Positions 45,065 through 54,268 of a stretch of 64,000 nucleotides of DNA are shown piece after piece. This DNA comes from Fibrobacter sp. UBA4297. Its GTDB lineage: Bacteria > Fibrobacterota > Fibrobacteria > Fibrobacterales > Fibrobacteraceae. The notes below the pieces were generated by a model, which was not told the origin of the DNA, searched no databases, and saw nothing but the letters and a program-made list of their open reading frames with translations. Each line of letters starts with the position of its first letter. The first letter of the stretch is position 1. The position numbers were made by a program, and so were the translations under genes. Where the stretch lies: positions 96,044-160,043 of the forward strand of contig NZ_DGUZ01000002.1 in NCBI RefSeq assembly GCF_002394865.1, in the 5' to 3' direction.

Positions 45065-45475
45065 TTATTTAGCAGACAAGTTCTCTTTGAAGCCGTACAA
45101 GAAATACTTCCCTTCGGCTTTTCTCAGCACCAAGGATTTTCCCGCTTTAAGAATCGTGTACGGCGAACCGACAAAGGAACGGTAATCCATTTCGCCATCC
45201 AAGCGGATATCGTCCAGCGACGAATACTCCTTTTCAAATACGTAATGCCCATAACTCCGGCCGGAACTTAATGTGGGATAGACAAAAAGATCGGTTCCGC
45301 CAAGAAAATACACATCGTCATTTTCTTCGTCCACCAACTCGGCGTATTCACGCACACCAAAAAACTTCTTGATATCATTCTTGACATCTTGATCGTTCTT
45401 GGAATTTCCTGCAAACACCATGGAGCACACTAGAATAAAGACGAGCGCCAGCACTCTCATTTTTTCAATCAACAT
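45065..45475 (-). CDS. Small exported protein, last gene of the alarmone/EF-G operon
   Basis: The 136-residue protein has a signal peptide (RVLALVFILVCSMVFAG) and a mature region rich in Tyr/Asp/Gly with short strands; no family recognised. AAGGAA lies 7 nt before the ATG at 45475, which favours this start over the internal ATG five codons on. It begins 16 nt after the EF-G-like gene, so it is likely co-transcribed, though a functional link to translation factors is not evident. Confidence 0.6.
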   Translation of the reverse strand: MLIEKMRVLALVFILVCSMVFAGNSKNDQDVKNDIKKFFGVREYAELVDEENDDVYFLGGTDLFVYPTLSSGRSYGHYVFEKEYSSLDDIRLDGEMDYRSFVGSPYTILKAGKSLVLRKAEGKYFLYGFKENLSAK

Positions 45476-45491
45476 TTTTTCCTTTGTCGTA

Positions 45492-47525
45492 TCAAACCGT
45501 CGCCGGTCTATACCCGAGCAATTTCATGCTGTAAAGCGCAGTGCCCTTGCTGATGCTGCGAACGCCTGTAGCATATCCGAAAATTTTTCGAAGCGGCACG
45601 TCAGCTTTTAAAAAGTGCGTTTTGCCATCGCCTTCGATTTCCTTCACCTTGCCTTCACGCGCCTGGATATCGCCCGTCACAAGCCCTGCAAAATTCACCG
45701 GGCATTCAAGCGAAAGTTCCATCACAGGTTCATACAACTGCACATCCGCAGGTTTCACAAGTTTTGCCACCGCATCAGCACAGCACTTCTTGATCATCGG
45801 CGGGAGCGCCCCTTCCGTCCAATCAAAGCGATGGACTTCAAAACGCACGCCCACAAGCGGGCCCTTGCCGAGCACGCCGACTTCAGTCGATTCCAAAAGC
45901 GCCGAGCGCACGCCTGCCAAAATTTCAAGCGGAGCCTTTTCCATAAATTCAGCAGACAGGCGAATGTCATGCGCATCACCTTCTAGCGGAGATGCCGAAA
46001 TACTAATGGACATTTTATGCGGACCAATCTGGAATGTGTTTTCGGCAGGCCCGACTGCACGGCACAAGCGTTCTTGCCAACGCACTTCGGGGCTACCGGC
46101 ACGCACTTCGCAACCAAATTCACGCTTGAGGCGGGCAAGCAAAACATCGAGCTGCACTTCGCCCACGGTATGCAAATACCAGAATCCACCATCATCCTTT
46201 TGCACGCGGAAACTCGGATCCATTCGTGCAAGTACCGAGAGGCAGCGTTCCACGTGGGCATAATCATCCGTACGTACGCACTCCACACGAGTCTGCAACA
46301 ACGGCAAATAATTTTCGCTGATCGACGGCGCTGCATTCCCATTCGGCGCGGCACTTCCAACAGCGTTAGAGATTGCTTTGCCTTCAGCTCGCAATGACGT
46401 TCCCGCCGCATCTCGTCCCGCGCTCTCGCCGCACATTCCACAACCGTCTAAATAAATCACCTGCCCAAGTTCCGTCTCAAACGGCGAGACCATCGCATAA
46501 ATATCGCCCGAACGGATTTCATCAACCGGCAAAAGCATATTCGCTTTGAGCCGTGAAAATTCAAAACCCGCCGGCCAATCGCGACGCAACAAATCCACAT
46601 GACTGCGGAACAGCGAAATTTCGCCCACGCCACGGAAATGTCTCAAGCGCACAACTTGCCCAAGCTCATTTTCTCCAAACGTCGGGACTTCCGGCAAAAA
46701 GAACGAAAGCGCCGTCACAAGGCTGCGAATGCCAAAGCCTTCCAGTGCAGAACCCGCATAGCAAATCACGTACTCATCGCTAGCCGCAAGAGCTTTGAGC
46801 CCACGCAAAAGCATCTTCGGCGGCACCGGTTTATTGTCAAGCGCAAGTGACAAAATCTCATCGTCAAAATTGCTTGCAAATTCCACAGCCTCGTCGTAAT
46901 ACTTTTTTAAAAGCGCACGCTCTTCCGCCGCACCCGCATCCGATTCCCAACCGTCATCGAGAACTTCCGCACCCGATTCCGAATGCACCAAGCGGCTCTG
47001 GCTCAGCACATCGAGCATCGCGCACATCTTGCCATTTTTAAACTGTGGCACAGACATGAGCACCGGGCGCACGCCAAGCGTTTCTTCAATGTTGATGAGC
47101 GTTTCATCAAGCGAATAATCGGGATTATCAAGCTTGTTTACAAATAAAATTGTACGCACGCGGGACTCGCGCAACTTGCGAAACGATGCAAGCGTCTGCG
47201 TCTCAACGCCACTTGCGGCACTCACCACAAGCACAGCGCCTTCCACAGCCGTAAGTGCCATATCGACTTCGGCACCAAAGTCGACATGCCCCGGCGTATC
47301 GATAAAATTGAACCATGTATTTTTCCATTCGAAATGCGCCACGCCACTTTCAATCGTGATGCCGCGTTCCTTTTCTTCGGGCATGTAGTCCATCGTGGCT
47401 AAGCCATCTTCCACGCGCCCCGGGCGGTGAATCTCGCCCGCCGCGAAAAGGATTCTCTCAGAAAGTGTCGTCTTGCCCGCATCAACGTGGGCCAAAATGG
47501 CAATATTTCGAATCGGCTGTTTCAT
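45492..47525 (-). CDS. EF-G-like translational GTPase paralogue
   Basis: The 677-residue protein has the full set of G motifs: AHVDAGKTT (12-20), ERGITIES, DTPGHVDF, NKLD and CYAGSALEGFG. Domain II, the EF-G-type domain IV (MEKAPLEILAGVRSALLES) and domain V (VNFAGLVTGDIQAREGKVKEIEG) follow. It is shorter than EF-G (about 700) and nearer TetM-type ribosomal-protection proteins and EF-G2 paralogues. Domain II carries a low-complexity Ala/Gly insertion (about residues 388-420). It sits 18 nt after a RelA/SpoT-domain gene. It could be a ribosome-rescue or protection factor; which is not decidable here. Confidence 0.88.
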   Translation of the reverse strand: MKQPIRNIAILAHVDAGKTTLSERILFAAGEIHRPGRVEDGLATMDYMPEEKERGITIESGVAHFEWKNTWFNFIDTPGHVDFGAEVDMALTAVEGAVLVVSAASGVETQTLASFRKLRESRVRTILFVNKLDNPDYSLDETLINIEETLGVRPVLMSVPQFKNGKMCAMLDVLSQSRLVHSESGAEVLDDGWESDAGAAEERALLKKYYDEAVEFASNFDDEILSLALDNKPVPPKMLLRGLKALAASDEYVICYAGSALEGFGIRSLVTALSFFLPEVPTFGENELGQVVRLRHFRGVGEISLFRSHVDLLRRDWPAGFEFSRLKANMLLPVDEIRSGDIYAMVSPFETELGQVIYLDGCGMCGESAGRDAAGTSLRAEGKAISNAVGSAAPNGNAAPSISENYLPLLQTRVECVRTDDYAHVERCLSVLARMDPSFRVQKDDGGFWYLHTVGEVQLDVLLARLKREFGCEVRAGSPEVRWQERLCRAVGPAENTFQIGPHKMSISISASPLEGDAHDIRLSAEFMEKAPLEILAGVRSALLESTEVGVLGKGPLVGVRFEVHRFDWTEGALPPMIKKCCADAVAKLVKPADVQLYEPVMELSLECPVNFAGLVTGDIQAREGKVKEIEGDGKTHFLKADVPLRKIFGYATGVRSISKGTALYSMKLLGYRPATV

Positions 47526-47543
47526 AAGCCCAAAGATACATTT

Positions 47544-48653
47544 TTACCGATTCATGAACGAGAGTTTCAGCGCATTCTTGTAGAGTCGATTTGCCCAAGC
47601 TTCGTGGCTTGCAGATTCGCCATAAAGGTCATCCAGAACCGTCCGGATTCCCGCCACACCGCCACCTTTTTTCAAGATGTACACCACAAGCAGGCTAATC
47701 ACACCCAGCGACGAATTGATAATGTCCAAGTCCGTATTTGCAAGCTGAAACGCTGCCAAATGGTACGCATCATCGGAATCCTCCTTGATGAGTTTATCTA
47801 CATCTGCAAGCGTTTCAAAGCGTAAGAACTTCAGCGCCTTCAAAAAAGGCATCATCGACGACTCGTGAATTTCCGCCTGGTTGATTGCGGCAATGCGCTG
47901 GTTCAACTTATCAAACGGTCGCAATTTCAGGTAATTCGTAAACGAGTCGCCGTTCAGCGCCACCTCATCAAAGCGCCCTGAATGTACAAGTGACTGCACA
48001 TGAAATCTGTAATTATTGATTTCCGTTCGAATTTTGCAGAACTGTTCATCGACAAGTTCAAGCATGCCCGCAAGGCGATTCAAATTGCGCAAGTATTCAT
48101 GCGGAATTTCAAAGCCCGACTTGTAACCCGTATCGTGGTCCAGCGTTGCCCACACATGTTGCAAAGCCGTACGCATCTGGATTTCAAAACGAATTTCATT
48201 AAGTTCAGGGCACTCCGGATCTTCGAACAATGCTTTCGGAATGGTACATATAAAATGCAACGAGTTATAGCCAAAGCTATCGAGCTCGTGCATTTTGCGC
48301 TTGTCAACGCTATTCTTCCAGTCGATTTTGAACAAGCTTTCAACAAGTGCAGCAATTTTATCCACATCGTCATTGTAGAACGCAATCACGCGAGCGCCCA
48401 AAATGTCCGTCAAATCAGTCAGAGATTTGTACTTGCCATTTTTACGTTCAAGCTTTTCGGCAAGGCTCGCTTCGGCCTTGATTCGCGCTTCAACGGCAGT
48501 CACATAAATGTTATTCTCTGCCACTTTTTTCTTGAGCAAATCGCAGACAAAATCCCTCATTTTTTCAAAAACAGGGAGCTTATCGCGATAATTTTCAAGA
48601 ATCATCGTTTCAGCAGGATTCAACCCATATTTTTCAACAGAGTCTTCGCTCAT
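47544..48653 (-). CDS. Stand-alone RelA/SpoT synthetase-domain protein
   Basis: The 369-residue protein has a RelA/SpoT nucleotidyltransferase domain at about 35-190: VTAVEARIKAEASLAEKL, LTDILGARVIAFYNDDVDKI, GYNSLHFICTIP and FEIQMRTALQHVWATLDHDTGYKS (synthetase G-loop and EIQxRT motifs). It lacks the HD hydrolase and the TGS/ACT regions of long Rel proteins. The last 170 residues are helical and unassigned. It likely makes (p)ppGpp or a related alarmone. Its ATG overlaps the stop of an HD-hydrolase gene (ATGA), so the two are coupled. A toxin-type synthetase neutralised by that hydrolase is the alternative. Confidence 0.88.
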   Translation of the reverse strand: MSEDSVEKYGLNPAETMILENYRDKLPVFEKMRDFVCDLLKKKVAENNIYVTAVEARIKAEASLAEKLERKNGKYKSLTDLTDILGARVIAFYNDDVDKIAALVESLFKIDWKNSVDKRKMHELDSFGYNSLHFICTIPKALFEDPECPELNEIRFEIQMRTALQHVWATLDHDTGYKSGFEIPHEYLRNLNRLAGMLELVDEQFCKIRTEINNYRFHVQSLVHSGRFDEVALNGDSFTNYLKLRPFDKLNQRIAAINQAEIHESSMMPFLKALKFLRFETLADVDKLIKEDSDDAYHLAAFQLANTDLDIINSSLGVISLLVVYILKKGGGVAGIRTVLDDLYGESASHEAWANRLYKNALKLSFMNR

Positions 48654-49222
48654 TACTTTCTACCGCCAAATATCTTTTCAATCAAATCCGTAAATTCTGC
48701 ATACGCGAAAGTTCCTTCAAGTTCTTTCAACGACGCCGCCAATCCGCGATAATGCCATTCATGTTCCTTTATATCGGTCACGTGGAAAATTTTCCAGAGT
48801 TCATCGCCTTTTTGGACAAAATCACGGTAAATAATTCTTGCATTGCTGAGCTTATCGCCAAGCGCCACAATCTTTGCATCGCGACTGGCTCGTGCCAAGC
48901 GGTCAATCGCCGCCTGCTTGCGGGAATGCCAAGAATCCGATTCACTCACGCCTTCCATGAACACATCCGATTCTTCTTCCACAAGTTTCGCCACGCGCGG
49001 CCCAAACTCACGGCTGATATCATCCAACGTAACGGACGTATCTTCAACGGTATCGTGCAAAGCCGCAGCCGCCATCAATTCCTGGTCATCTGTCATGGTC
49101 GCTACAATTTCCACAGCCTCCATCGGGTGGACAATATACGGGAAGCCTTTCCCACGGCGACCCGTACCGGCATGCGCCTTGACCGCAAAAACAATTGCCT
49201 TGTCAAGAACAGAAGTATCCAC
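48653..49222 (-). CDS. Stand-alone HD alarmone hydrolase (SAH/Mesh1-like)
   Basis: The 189-residue HD-domain protein resembles the hydrolase half of SpoT: HAGTGRRGKGFPYIVHPMEAV (first His and HP), AAALHDTVEDTSVTLDDI (HD motif with the ED pair), FGPRVAKLVEEES and DAKIVALGDKLSNARII (second metal Asp). These residues are the manganese site of ppGpp 3'-pyrophosphohydrolases. No synthetase domain is attached; the synthetase is the next gene, overlapping by 4 nt. The pair forms a split SpoT. It starts 2 nt after the SIMPL gene. Confidence 0.88.
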   Translation of the reverse strand: MDTSVLDKAIVFAVKAHAGTGRRGKGFPYIVHPMEAVEIVATMTDDQELMAAAALHDTVEDTSVTLDDISREFGPRVAKLVEEESDVFMEGVSESDSWHSRKQAAIDRLARASRDAKIVALGDKLSNARIIYRDFVQKGDELWKIFHVTDIKEHEWHYRGLAASLKELEGTFAYAEFTDLIEKIFGGRK

Positions 49223-49224
49223 TT

Positions 49225-49923
49225 TTAGTCCTCCAAGAAATACTGGACATTGGTCACTACGCGCACGTTCTTGATAAACGGCGTATTCTCATCGCGGTCG
49301 CTAATGGAGAACTGGCCCTGCGTAGCCGTCTTGATTTTACCGAGCTTGCTTTCGGAATCCGTTGCAAACTTTTCAGCAGCGGCACGAGCATTTTTATTCG
49401 CTTCGTCGATCATCGCGGGCTTGATTTCGTTCAGGCCATTGAAGCTGTAAATTTTGCGGTAGCGGTAATCATCGCCAGCAAAAGCAATACCTTGTTTTAA
49501 AAGGTCGCCTTGCTTGCCCATAATTTCACGGACGCGGTCTACATTCTTCGATGCAACCGTCGTCACCACTGTTGCAATGTAGCGGAACGGGCGGCGGTTA
49601 TCGCCATAGCGTTCGCCTTGGGCATCTTCAATTTCCGGAGCAGACCAACTAATTTCAGCAGTATCCACACCATTGTCGCGCAAGAACTTCGCAAGCGTTG
49701 CGTTTTTCGCCTGCACGGCATCGTGAATCAACGAAAGGTCATTCCCGACTTCTTTGTACACAATAGGCCAAATCACAAAATCCGCCTTAACCTCACGCTC
49801 AGAGAGTCCACGGACCGATACCACGCGGTCCCTATCCTTTGTATGAATCATGGCACAATAGAGAAACGCACCAAGGCCGAGAATGGCAACCGCCAACAAC
49901 AATGCTTCTTTTACTCTAGACAT
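49225..49923 (-). CDS. SIMPL-domain (DUF541) exported protein
   Basis: The 232-residue protein has an N-terminal signal-anchor (about 7-25) and the SIMPL/DUF541 body: RVVSVRGLSEREVKADFVIWPI at the start, a central YIATVVTTVASKNVDRV, and the C-terminal ANKNARAAAEKFATDSESKLGKIKTATQGQFSI. SIMPL proteins are oligomeric envelope proteins of unclear role. A strong AAGGAG precedes the ATG at 49923. It leads a five-gene operon that continues with alarmone hydrolase and synthetase. Confidence 0.88.
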   Translation of the reverse strand: MSRVKEALLLAVAILGLGAFLYCAMIHTKDRDRVVSVRGLSEREVKADFVIWPIVYKEVGNDLSLIHDAVQAKNATLAKFLRDNGVDTAEISWSAPEIEDAQGERYGDNRRPFRYIATVVTTVASKNVDRVREIMGKQGDLLKQGIAFAGDDYRYRKIYSFNGLNEIKPAMIDEANKNARAAAEKFATDSESKLGKIKTATQGQFSISDRDENTPFIKNVRVVTNVQYFLED

Positions 49924-49978
49924 ATTTTTCTCCTTTGCCGTAAAATACCCACGGCTATAAGTTTAATATACAATCTTG

Positions 49979-50080
49979 AGTAGTTACTAGTTATTGGTCA
50001 ATGGTCATTAGTCGTTGGTTTTTACCCAAGACAACAACATGATTATACATCTAATGACCAAGAACTAATGACTAAAGACC
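49979..50080. repeat. Two inverted TTAGT-family repeat blocks between divergent genes
   Basis: Block c (49979-50020) carries TTACTAGTTATTGGTCAATG and more; block d (50049-50080) is the inverse orientation (CTAATGACCAAGAACTAATG). They flank about 28 nt and could fold into a long imperfect hairpin between the divergent SIMPL operon and pgi. Confidence 0.6.
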
Positions 50081-50141
50081 ACATTCTAATTTCTATATTT
50101 TCCCCCGTAACAAAAACCCGCGTGTGCGGAAAGGATAATCT

Positions 50142-51806
50142 ATGTCTAAACTGACTGATTCTAAGGAATGGAAGGCCCTCGAGGCCCATGCCGAAGTCGC
50201 CAAGACTTGGCAGATGAAGGAACTCTTCGCGAAGGACCCGACTCGCGCCGACAAGTTCAGCGCCGAAGCCTGCGGACTCTTCCTCGACTACTCCAAGAAC
50301 ATCATCACCGACGAAACCATGGCAAAGCTCCAGGACCTCCTGAAGTCCGCTAATTTCGAAGACATGCGCGCCAAGTACTTTGCTGGCGAAAAGATTAACA
50401 CCACCGAAAAGCGCGCCGTGCTCCACACCGCACTCCGCTACAAGGGCAACGATCCGATTTGCGTCGATGGCAAGGATGTCATGCCCGAAGTCCGCGCCGT
50501 ACTCAAGCACATGGAAGAATTCACCAAGCTCGTGCGTACCGGCAAGTGGAAGGGCCACACCGGCAAGTCCATCAAGTACGTGGTGAACATCGGTATCGGC
50601 GGTTCCGACCTCGGTCCGGTGATGGTGACCGAAGCCTTGAAGCCGTATGCCGACAAGCCGGCTGCTGGCGAATACTCTCCGGAAGTCTACTTCGTTTCTA
50701 ACATCGACGGCACCCACATGGCCGAAACCCTCAAGAAGGTGAACATCGAAGAAACGCTCTTCATCGTTGCTTCCAAGACGTTCACGACTCTTGAAACCAT
50801 GACGAACGCCGAAACCGCAAAGGCTGCCGTCCTCAAGGCATTTGGCGGCGACAAGTCCGCTATCGCAAAGCACTTCGTCGCTCTCTCCACCAACACCGAA
50901 GCCGTTACCGAATTCGGTATCGACCCGGCAAACATGTTCGAATTCTGGAACTGGGTTGGCGGCCGCTATTCTCTGTGGTCTGCAATCGGTCTCTCCATCG
51001 CTCTCCGCATCGGCTTCGAAAACTACATGAAGCTCCACCAGGGCGCCTACGAAATGGATCAGCATTTCAAGACCGCTCCGGTCGACAAGAACCTCCCGGT
51101 CATCCTCGCCCTCATCGGCGTTTGGTACAACAACTTCTTTGGCGCTTCTAGCTACGCCATGCTCCCGTACGACCAGTACCTCCACCGCCTCGCCGCCTAC
51201 TTCCAGCAGGCCGACATGGAATCCAACGGCAAGACCGTTGACCGTGACAGCAAGCGCGTGAACTACCAGACGGGTCCGATCCTCTGGGGCGAACCGGGTA
51301 CGAACGGCCAGCACGCCTTCTACCAGCTCATCCACCAGGGCACCAAGATGATTCCGTGCGACTTCATCGCCCCGGCCAACAGCCACAACAAGATTGGCGA
51401 TCACCACCAGAAGCTGCTCTCCAACTTCTTCGCTCAGCCGGAAGCTTTGATGAACGGCAAGACTCTCGCCCAGGCTCAGGAAGAACTCCGCGCCGCCGGC
51501 AAGTCCGAAGAAGAAATCGCATTCCTCGCCCCGCACAAGGTGTTCGAAGGCAACAAGCCGACGAACTCCATCATGATGGACTACGTGAGCCCGGAACGCC
51601 TTGGCGCTCTCATCGCCATGTACGAACACAAGATCTTCACGCAGGGCGTTATCTGGAACATCAACAGCTACGACCAGTGGGGTGTTGAACTCGGCAAGCA
51701 GCTCGCGAAGAAGATCCTCCCGGAACTTGCAAAGGCCGACGCCGAACTCCACCACGACAGTTCCACTAACGGACTGATCAAGTGGTATAAGGCCCACCAG
51801 GCTTAA
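50142..51806 (+). CDS. pgi: Glucose-6-phosphate isomerase
   Basis: The 554-residue glycolytic enzyme interconverts glucose-6-phosphate and fructose-6-phosphate. Family signatures: NIGIGGSDLGPVMVTEALKPY near 148-168, FIVASKTFTTLETMTNA, GGRYSLWSAIGLSIAL near 272, GEPGTNGQHAFYQLIHQGTK near 383-402 (catalytic Glu and His) and HKIFTQGVIWNINSYDQWGVELGK (catalytic Lys). The length fits the long bacterial type (E. coli 549). Very strong codon bias suggests high expression. AAAGGAT lies before the ATG and a TATATT at 50094-50099. A perfect terminator follows. Confidence 0.98.
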   Translation: MSKLTDSKEWKALEAHAEVAKTWQMKELFAKDPTRADKFSAEACGLFLDYSKNIITDETMAKLQDLLKSANFEDMRAKYFAGEKINTTEKRAVLHTALRYKGNDPICVDGKDVMPEVRAVLKHMEEFTKLVRTGKWKGHTGKSIKYVVNIGIGGSDLGPVMVTEALKPYADKPAAGEYSPEVYFVSNIDGTHMAETLKKVNIEETLFIVASKTFTTLETMTNAETAKAAVLKAFGGDKSAIAKHFVALSTNTEAVTEFGIDPANMFEFWNWVGGRYSLWSAIGLSIALRIGFENYMKLHQGAYEMDQHFKTAPVDKNLPVILALIGVWYNNFFGASSYAMLPYDQYLHRLAAYFQQADMESNGKTVDRDSKRVNYQTGPILWGEPGTNGQHAFYQLIHQGTKMIPCDFIAPANSHNKIGDHHQKLLSNFFAQPEALMNGKTLAQAQEELRAAGKSEEEIAFLAPHKVFEGNKPTNSIMMDYVSPERLGALIAMYEHKIFTQGVIWNINSYDQWGVELGKQLAKKILPELAKADAELHHDSSTNGLIKWYKAHQA

Positions 51807-51821
51807 TCAAGACCTTTATAG

Positions 51822-51855
51822 AAAAGCCGCAGCACTCCGCTGCGGCTTTTTTTTT
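51822..51855 (+). terminator. Rho-independent terminator of pgi
   Basis: AAAGCCGCAG, a short loop, CTGCGGCTTT and a run of nine or more T. The strongest terminator in the window. Confidence 0.88.
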
Positions 51856-51881
51856 GCAATCCGAAGCAGAATCCCACAAGC

Positions 51882-51910
51882 TTGCATTTTCATCTTAGAA
51901 ATTATATATT
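51882..51910 (+). promoter_or_regulatory. Promoter of the PIN toxin-antitoxin operon
   Basis: TTGCAT (51882-51887), a 17-bp spacer and TATATT (51905-51910) lie 30 nt before the antitoxin ATG; AAAGGTG precedes the ATG. No obvious operator palindrome is present. Confidence 0.6.
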
Positions 51911-51940
51911 ATCCATAGAACTCAACAACAAAGGTGTAAT

Positions 51941-52150
51941 ATGCTAACAGAGCAAGTAACAAAAGGAATTTATCTGGACGTTCCCGAAAAGGATTGGGCT
52001 CTGTTCAATGAACTTATCCGAAAATTCGGATGGCGCACAAGAACCAAAGAGCAAGTCCTTGAACGCTTTATTGCCACACGTCCTAAAAAGCCTCTTCTTA
52101 GCGAAGAAGACATAATGGCCGAAGTAAACGCAGTTCGATACGCCAAATGA
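51941..52150 (+). CDS. Antitoxin of PIN-type toxin-antitoxin pair
   Basis: The 69-residue protein begins LTEQVTKGIYLDVPEKDWALFNELI and has a short helical body with RTKEQVLERFIATRPKKP and a C-terminal ISEED-like acidic tail that would wrap the toxin. Its size and its stop overlapping the toxin start (ATGA, 4 nt) are typical. The N-terminal ribbon-helix-helix or AbrB type is not evident, so the DNA-binding class is unassigned. Confidence 0.7.
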   Translation: MLTEQVTKGIYLDVPEKDWALFNELIRKFGWRTRTKEQVLERFIATRPKKPLLSEEDIMAEVNAVRYAK

Positions 52151-52548
52151 AAATAATCTTAGACTGCAACATTTGGATTTCATTCCTTATTGGTCACCAG
52201 ATTTCTTTCGTGCGTCAGTTACTAAATGACGCACGTTTTCAAGTATATGCCTGCGAACGACTACTAGAAGAAATTCAAGATGTTTGCAGTCGTGAAAAAA
52301 TCAAAAAATACATTCGAACCGAAGACGTAGCCGATTTACTTAACATCATATACGACTACTGCCAATTCGCAATTATTGGAGAAAACACACAATCTCCAAT
52401 ACGAGATCCCAAAGACCTTTACCTGCTAACACTAGCAGAAACAATCGATGCAATCTATATAGTCTCAGGAGATAAGGATCTCCTGGATTTAAAACAGCAC
52501 AAGCAAACACGAATCATCAAGCTTGCAGACTTTCGACAGATGCTTTAA
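52147..52548 (+). CDS. PIN-domain toxin (putative ribonuclease)
   Basis: The 133-residue PIN-fold protein belongs to the group annotated as putative toxin component, PIN family. Acidic active-site candidates are D6 (IILDCNIWIS), E41/E42 (ERLLEEIQDV), D87/D90 (RDPKDLYLL) and D109/D111 (SGDKDLLDL). PIN toxins cut RNA with Mg2+/Mn2+. It is translationally coupled to the antitoxin. The frame is intact and the active-site residues are present, so the module is probably functional. Confidence 0.88.
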   Translation: MKIILDCNIWISFLIGHQISFVRQLLNDARFQVYACERLLEEIQDVCSREKIKKYIRTEDVADLLNIIYDYCQFAIIGENTQSPIRDPKDLYLLTLAETIDAIYIVSGDKDLLDLKQHKQTRIIKLADFRQML

Positions 52549-52745
52549 TTCAGCACGTCATTAGACAATTCCGTATTGCAATCTTCCACAATCAATTTGA
52601 GAAAACCTGAAGTTTAATTCAGGACGTTGTAACGTATTTAGCAAAATAAAATTAAAGATATTTTCAAAAATAACATCTTTTATAAAGATTTTTTTGCAAA
52701 ACAATAGTTAAATTATAGCCTATAAGTAAGGAGCATTTTCATAAT

Positions 52746-54239
52746 ATGTCAAACGACGCTTTCACCAATGCAGCCGCTAATAGGGTTCTACACGAACTAG
52801 TATCCCGTTATGGCGAAGCAGCTTCACTCGATTTATCGGCTTATGACGGAATGTCAGGACTTAACGGCCAAAGCAAGAGAAGCTTAAAAAGCATAGCTGA
52901 AAGCAGACTCGGAAAAACAGCAGACGAAGCTCGTCGTAATTTGCAACAGCAAGCCGGATTTTCAGCTGAAGTCACAGAAACAACCAAAATCAACAAGCAA
53001 CGGATTATCAATGGAGAAAAAGTCCGCAATTTTCGTATGGACGATCTAGGCAAAACCAACGATCAGCTAGTCGATACAGTCGATGCCGTACAAATGTCTG
53101 ACGGCACATGGAAAGAAGTAGCTGGCACAGGAGCCCAGATGAAATTCATCGGGAAAAACGGAAGTGAAACGTTTGACAAGCTTTGCAGTGCAAAGCACGA
53201 AAAATACTACGCAAGCGGAACTCCCGTTAAGATTCCCAAGGACTATTATCCCGATTTTGTCAAAAAAGTGGACACACAAATAAACGCATTAAAGCAAGAA
53301 ATCAAAACCCTAAATGCACAAAAAGCAAATCCAGACTTAATCGCTTCGAAAAAAGCCCAACTTAAGAAATACGAAACTATTCGAAAGAATACCTTCAGTA
53401 GCGAAACTACAAGCAAAGAAGCACTTTTTGCCCGCACCAATCCAAAACTATATACAGCACAATCAATGCTTTCAACGGCACACGATGCCGGTATGGAAGG
53501 AGCAAAATCAGGAGCCCTAATAGGTGGCGGGATGGCAATCGTCAGCAATCTAGATGCCATACTCAAAGGGAAATCCATTGACGATGCAATAAAGGACGTT
53601 GCGACAAAATCTGCAAAATCAGCGGCTCGTTCTTACGTTGTAGCAAGCGGAGCAACTCTTATCGAAGGCGGTCTCCAGCATTACAAAAGCGACTTACCAA
53701 AACTTTTGAAAAATGCCAAAGCACCCACTGAAGTTGCAGGATTCGTCGTAGACGCCGCCTCAGCATTTTACAACTATTACAACGGAAGCATATCCGGTGT
53801 AGACTGCATGAAGCAGCTCGCTTCTAGCGCATCACTCGCTCTTTTAAACCTAACTCCAGTTGGTCAAGCAGTATTTATCGCACGTACAGCTTATACACTA
53901 GCATCTATTAGTGTATCTGTCATAAGGGACGCCCTAAAAGCCCCCAAAATTGCGAGAGAGCTCCGCATTCAAATTGAAAACGAATGTCGTGAACAAATCC
54001 AAGCAATGAGAGCTTTCCGAGAAGAATTCGAACAACGAACGCATACATGGATCAAGGAAACCACCGAAACGTTCAAAACAGCATTAGACACAATGGACAA
54101 CGCCCTGCAATTAGGCGATATTGATACCTACATCTGCGGAGCAAACAAAATCACACACGCCATGGGATGCAGCACCCAATTCAACAACTGCAAAGAATTT
54201 GACAGTCTGATGGAATCAGACGAAGCTTTTGTACTATAG
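52746..54239 (+). CDS. Uncharacterised 497-residue protein, first gene of a three-gene cassette
   Basis: The protein has an N-terminal charged region (1-170) containing NFRMDDLGKTNDQLVDTVDAV and AQMKFIGKNGSETFDKL, a coiled-coil segment about 174-215 (VDTQINALKQEIKTLNAQKA), and then a Gly/Ala-rich amphipathic segment about 243-310 (GMEGAKSGALIGGGMAIVSNL, KSAKSAARSYVVASGATLIEG). A second hydrophobic helical region spans 330-400, and a long helical, charged tail follows (RELRIQIENECREQIQAMRA). Similar proteins occur in accessory regions of many bacteria without known function. AAGGAG lies upstream of the ATG. It is co-transcribed with the glycine-zipper gene 29 nt on. Confidence 0.65.
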   Translation: MSNDAFTNAAANRVLHELVSRYGEAASLDLSAYDGMSGLNGQSKRSLKSIAESRLGKTADEARRNLQQQAGFSAEVTETTKINKQRIINGEKVRNFRMDDLGKTNDQLVDTVDAVQMSDGTWKEVAGTGAQMKFIGKNGSETFDKLCSAKHEKYYASGTPVKIPKDYYPDFVKKVDTQINALKQEIKTLNAQKANPDLIASKKAQLKKYETIRKNTFSSETTSKEALFARTNPKLYTAQSMLSTAHDAGMEGAKSGALIGGGMAIVSNLDAILKGKSIDDAIKDVATKSAKSAARSYVVASGATLIEGGLQHYKSDLPKLLKNAKAPTEVAGFVVDAASAFYNYYNGSISGVDCMKQLASSASLALLNLTPVGQAVFIARTAYTLASISVSVIRDALKAPKIARELRIQIENECREQIQAMRAFREEFEQRTHTWIKETTETFKTALDTMDNALQLGDIDTYICGANKITHAMGCSTQFNNCKEFDSLMESDEAFVL

Positions 54240-54268
54240 AATAACAAACTAATCAAGGAGAAATAATT

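Noticed and set aside
50043..51797. 584-codon open frame opposite pgi
   Set aside because: Mirror of pgi codon bias; no start signals or motifs.
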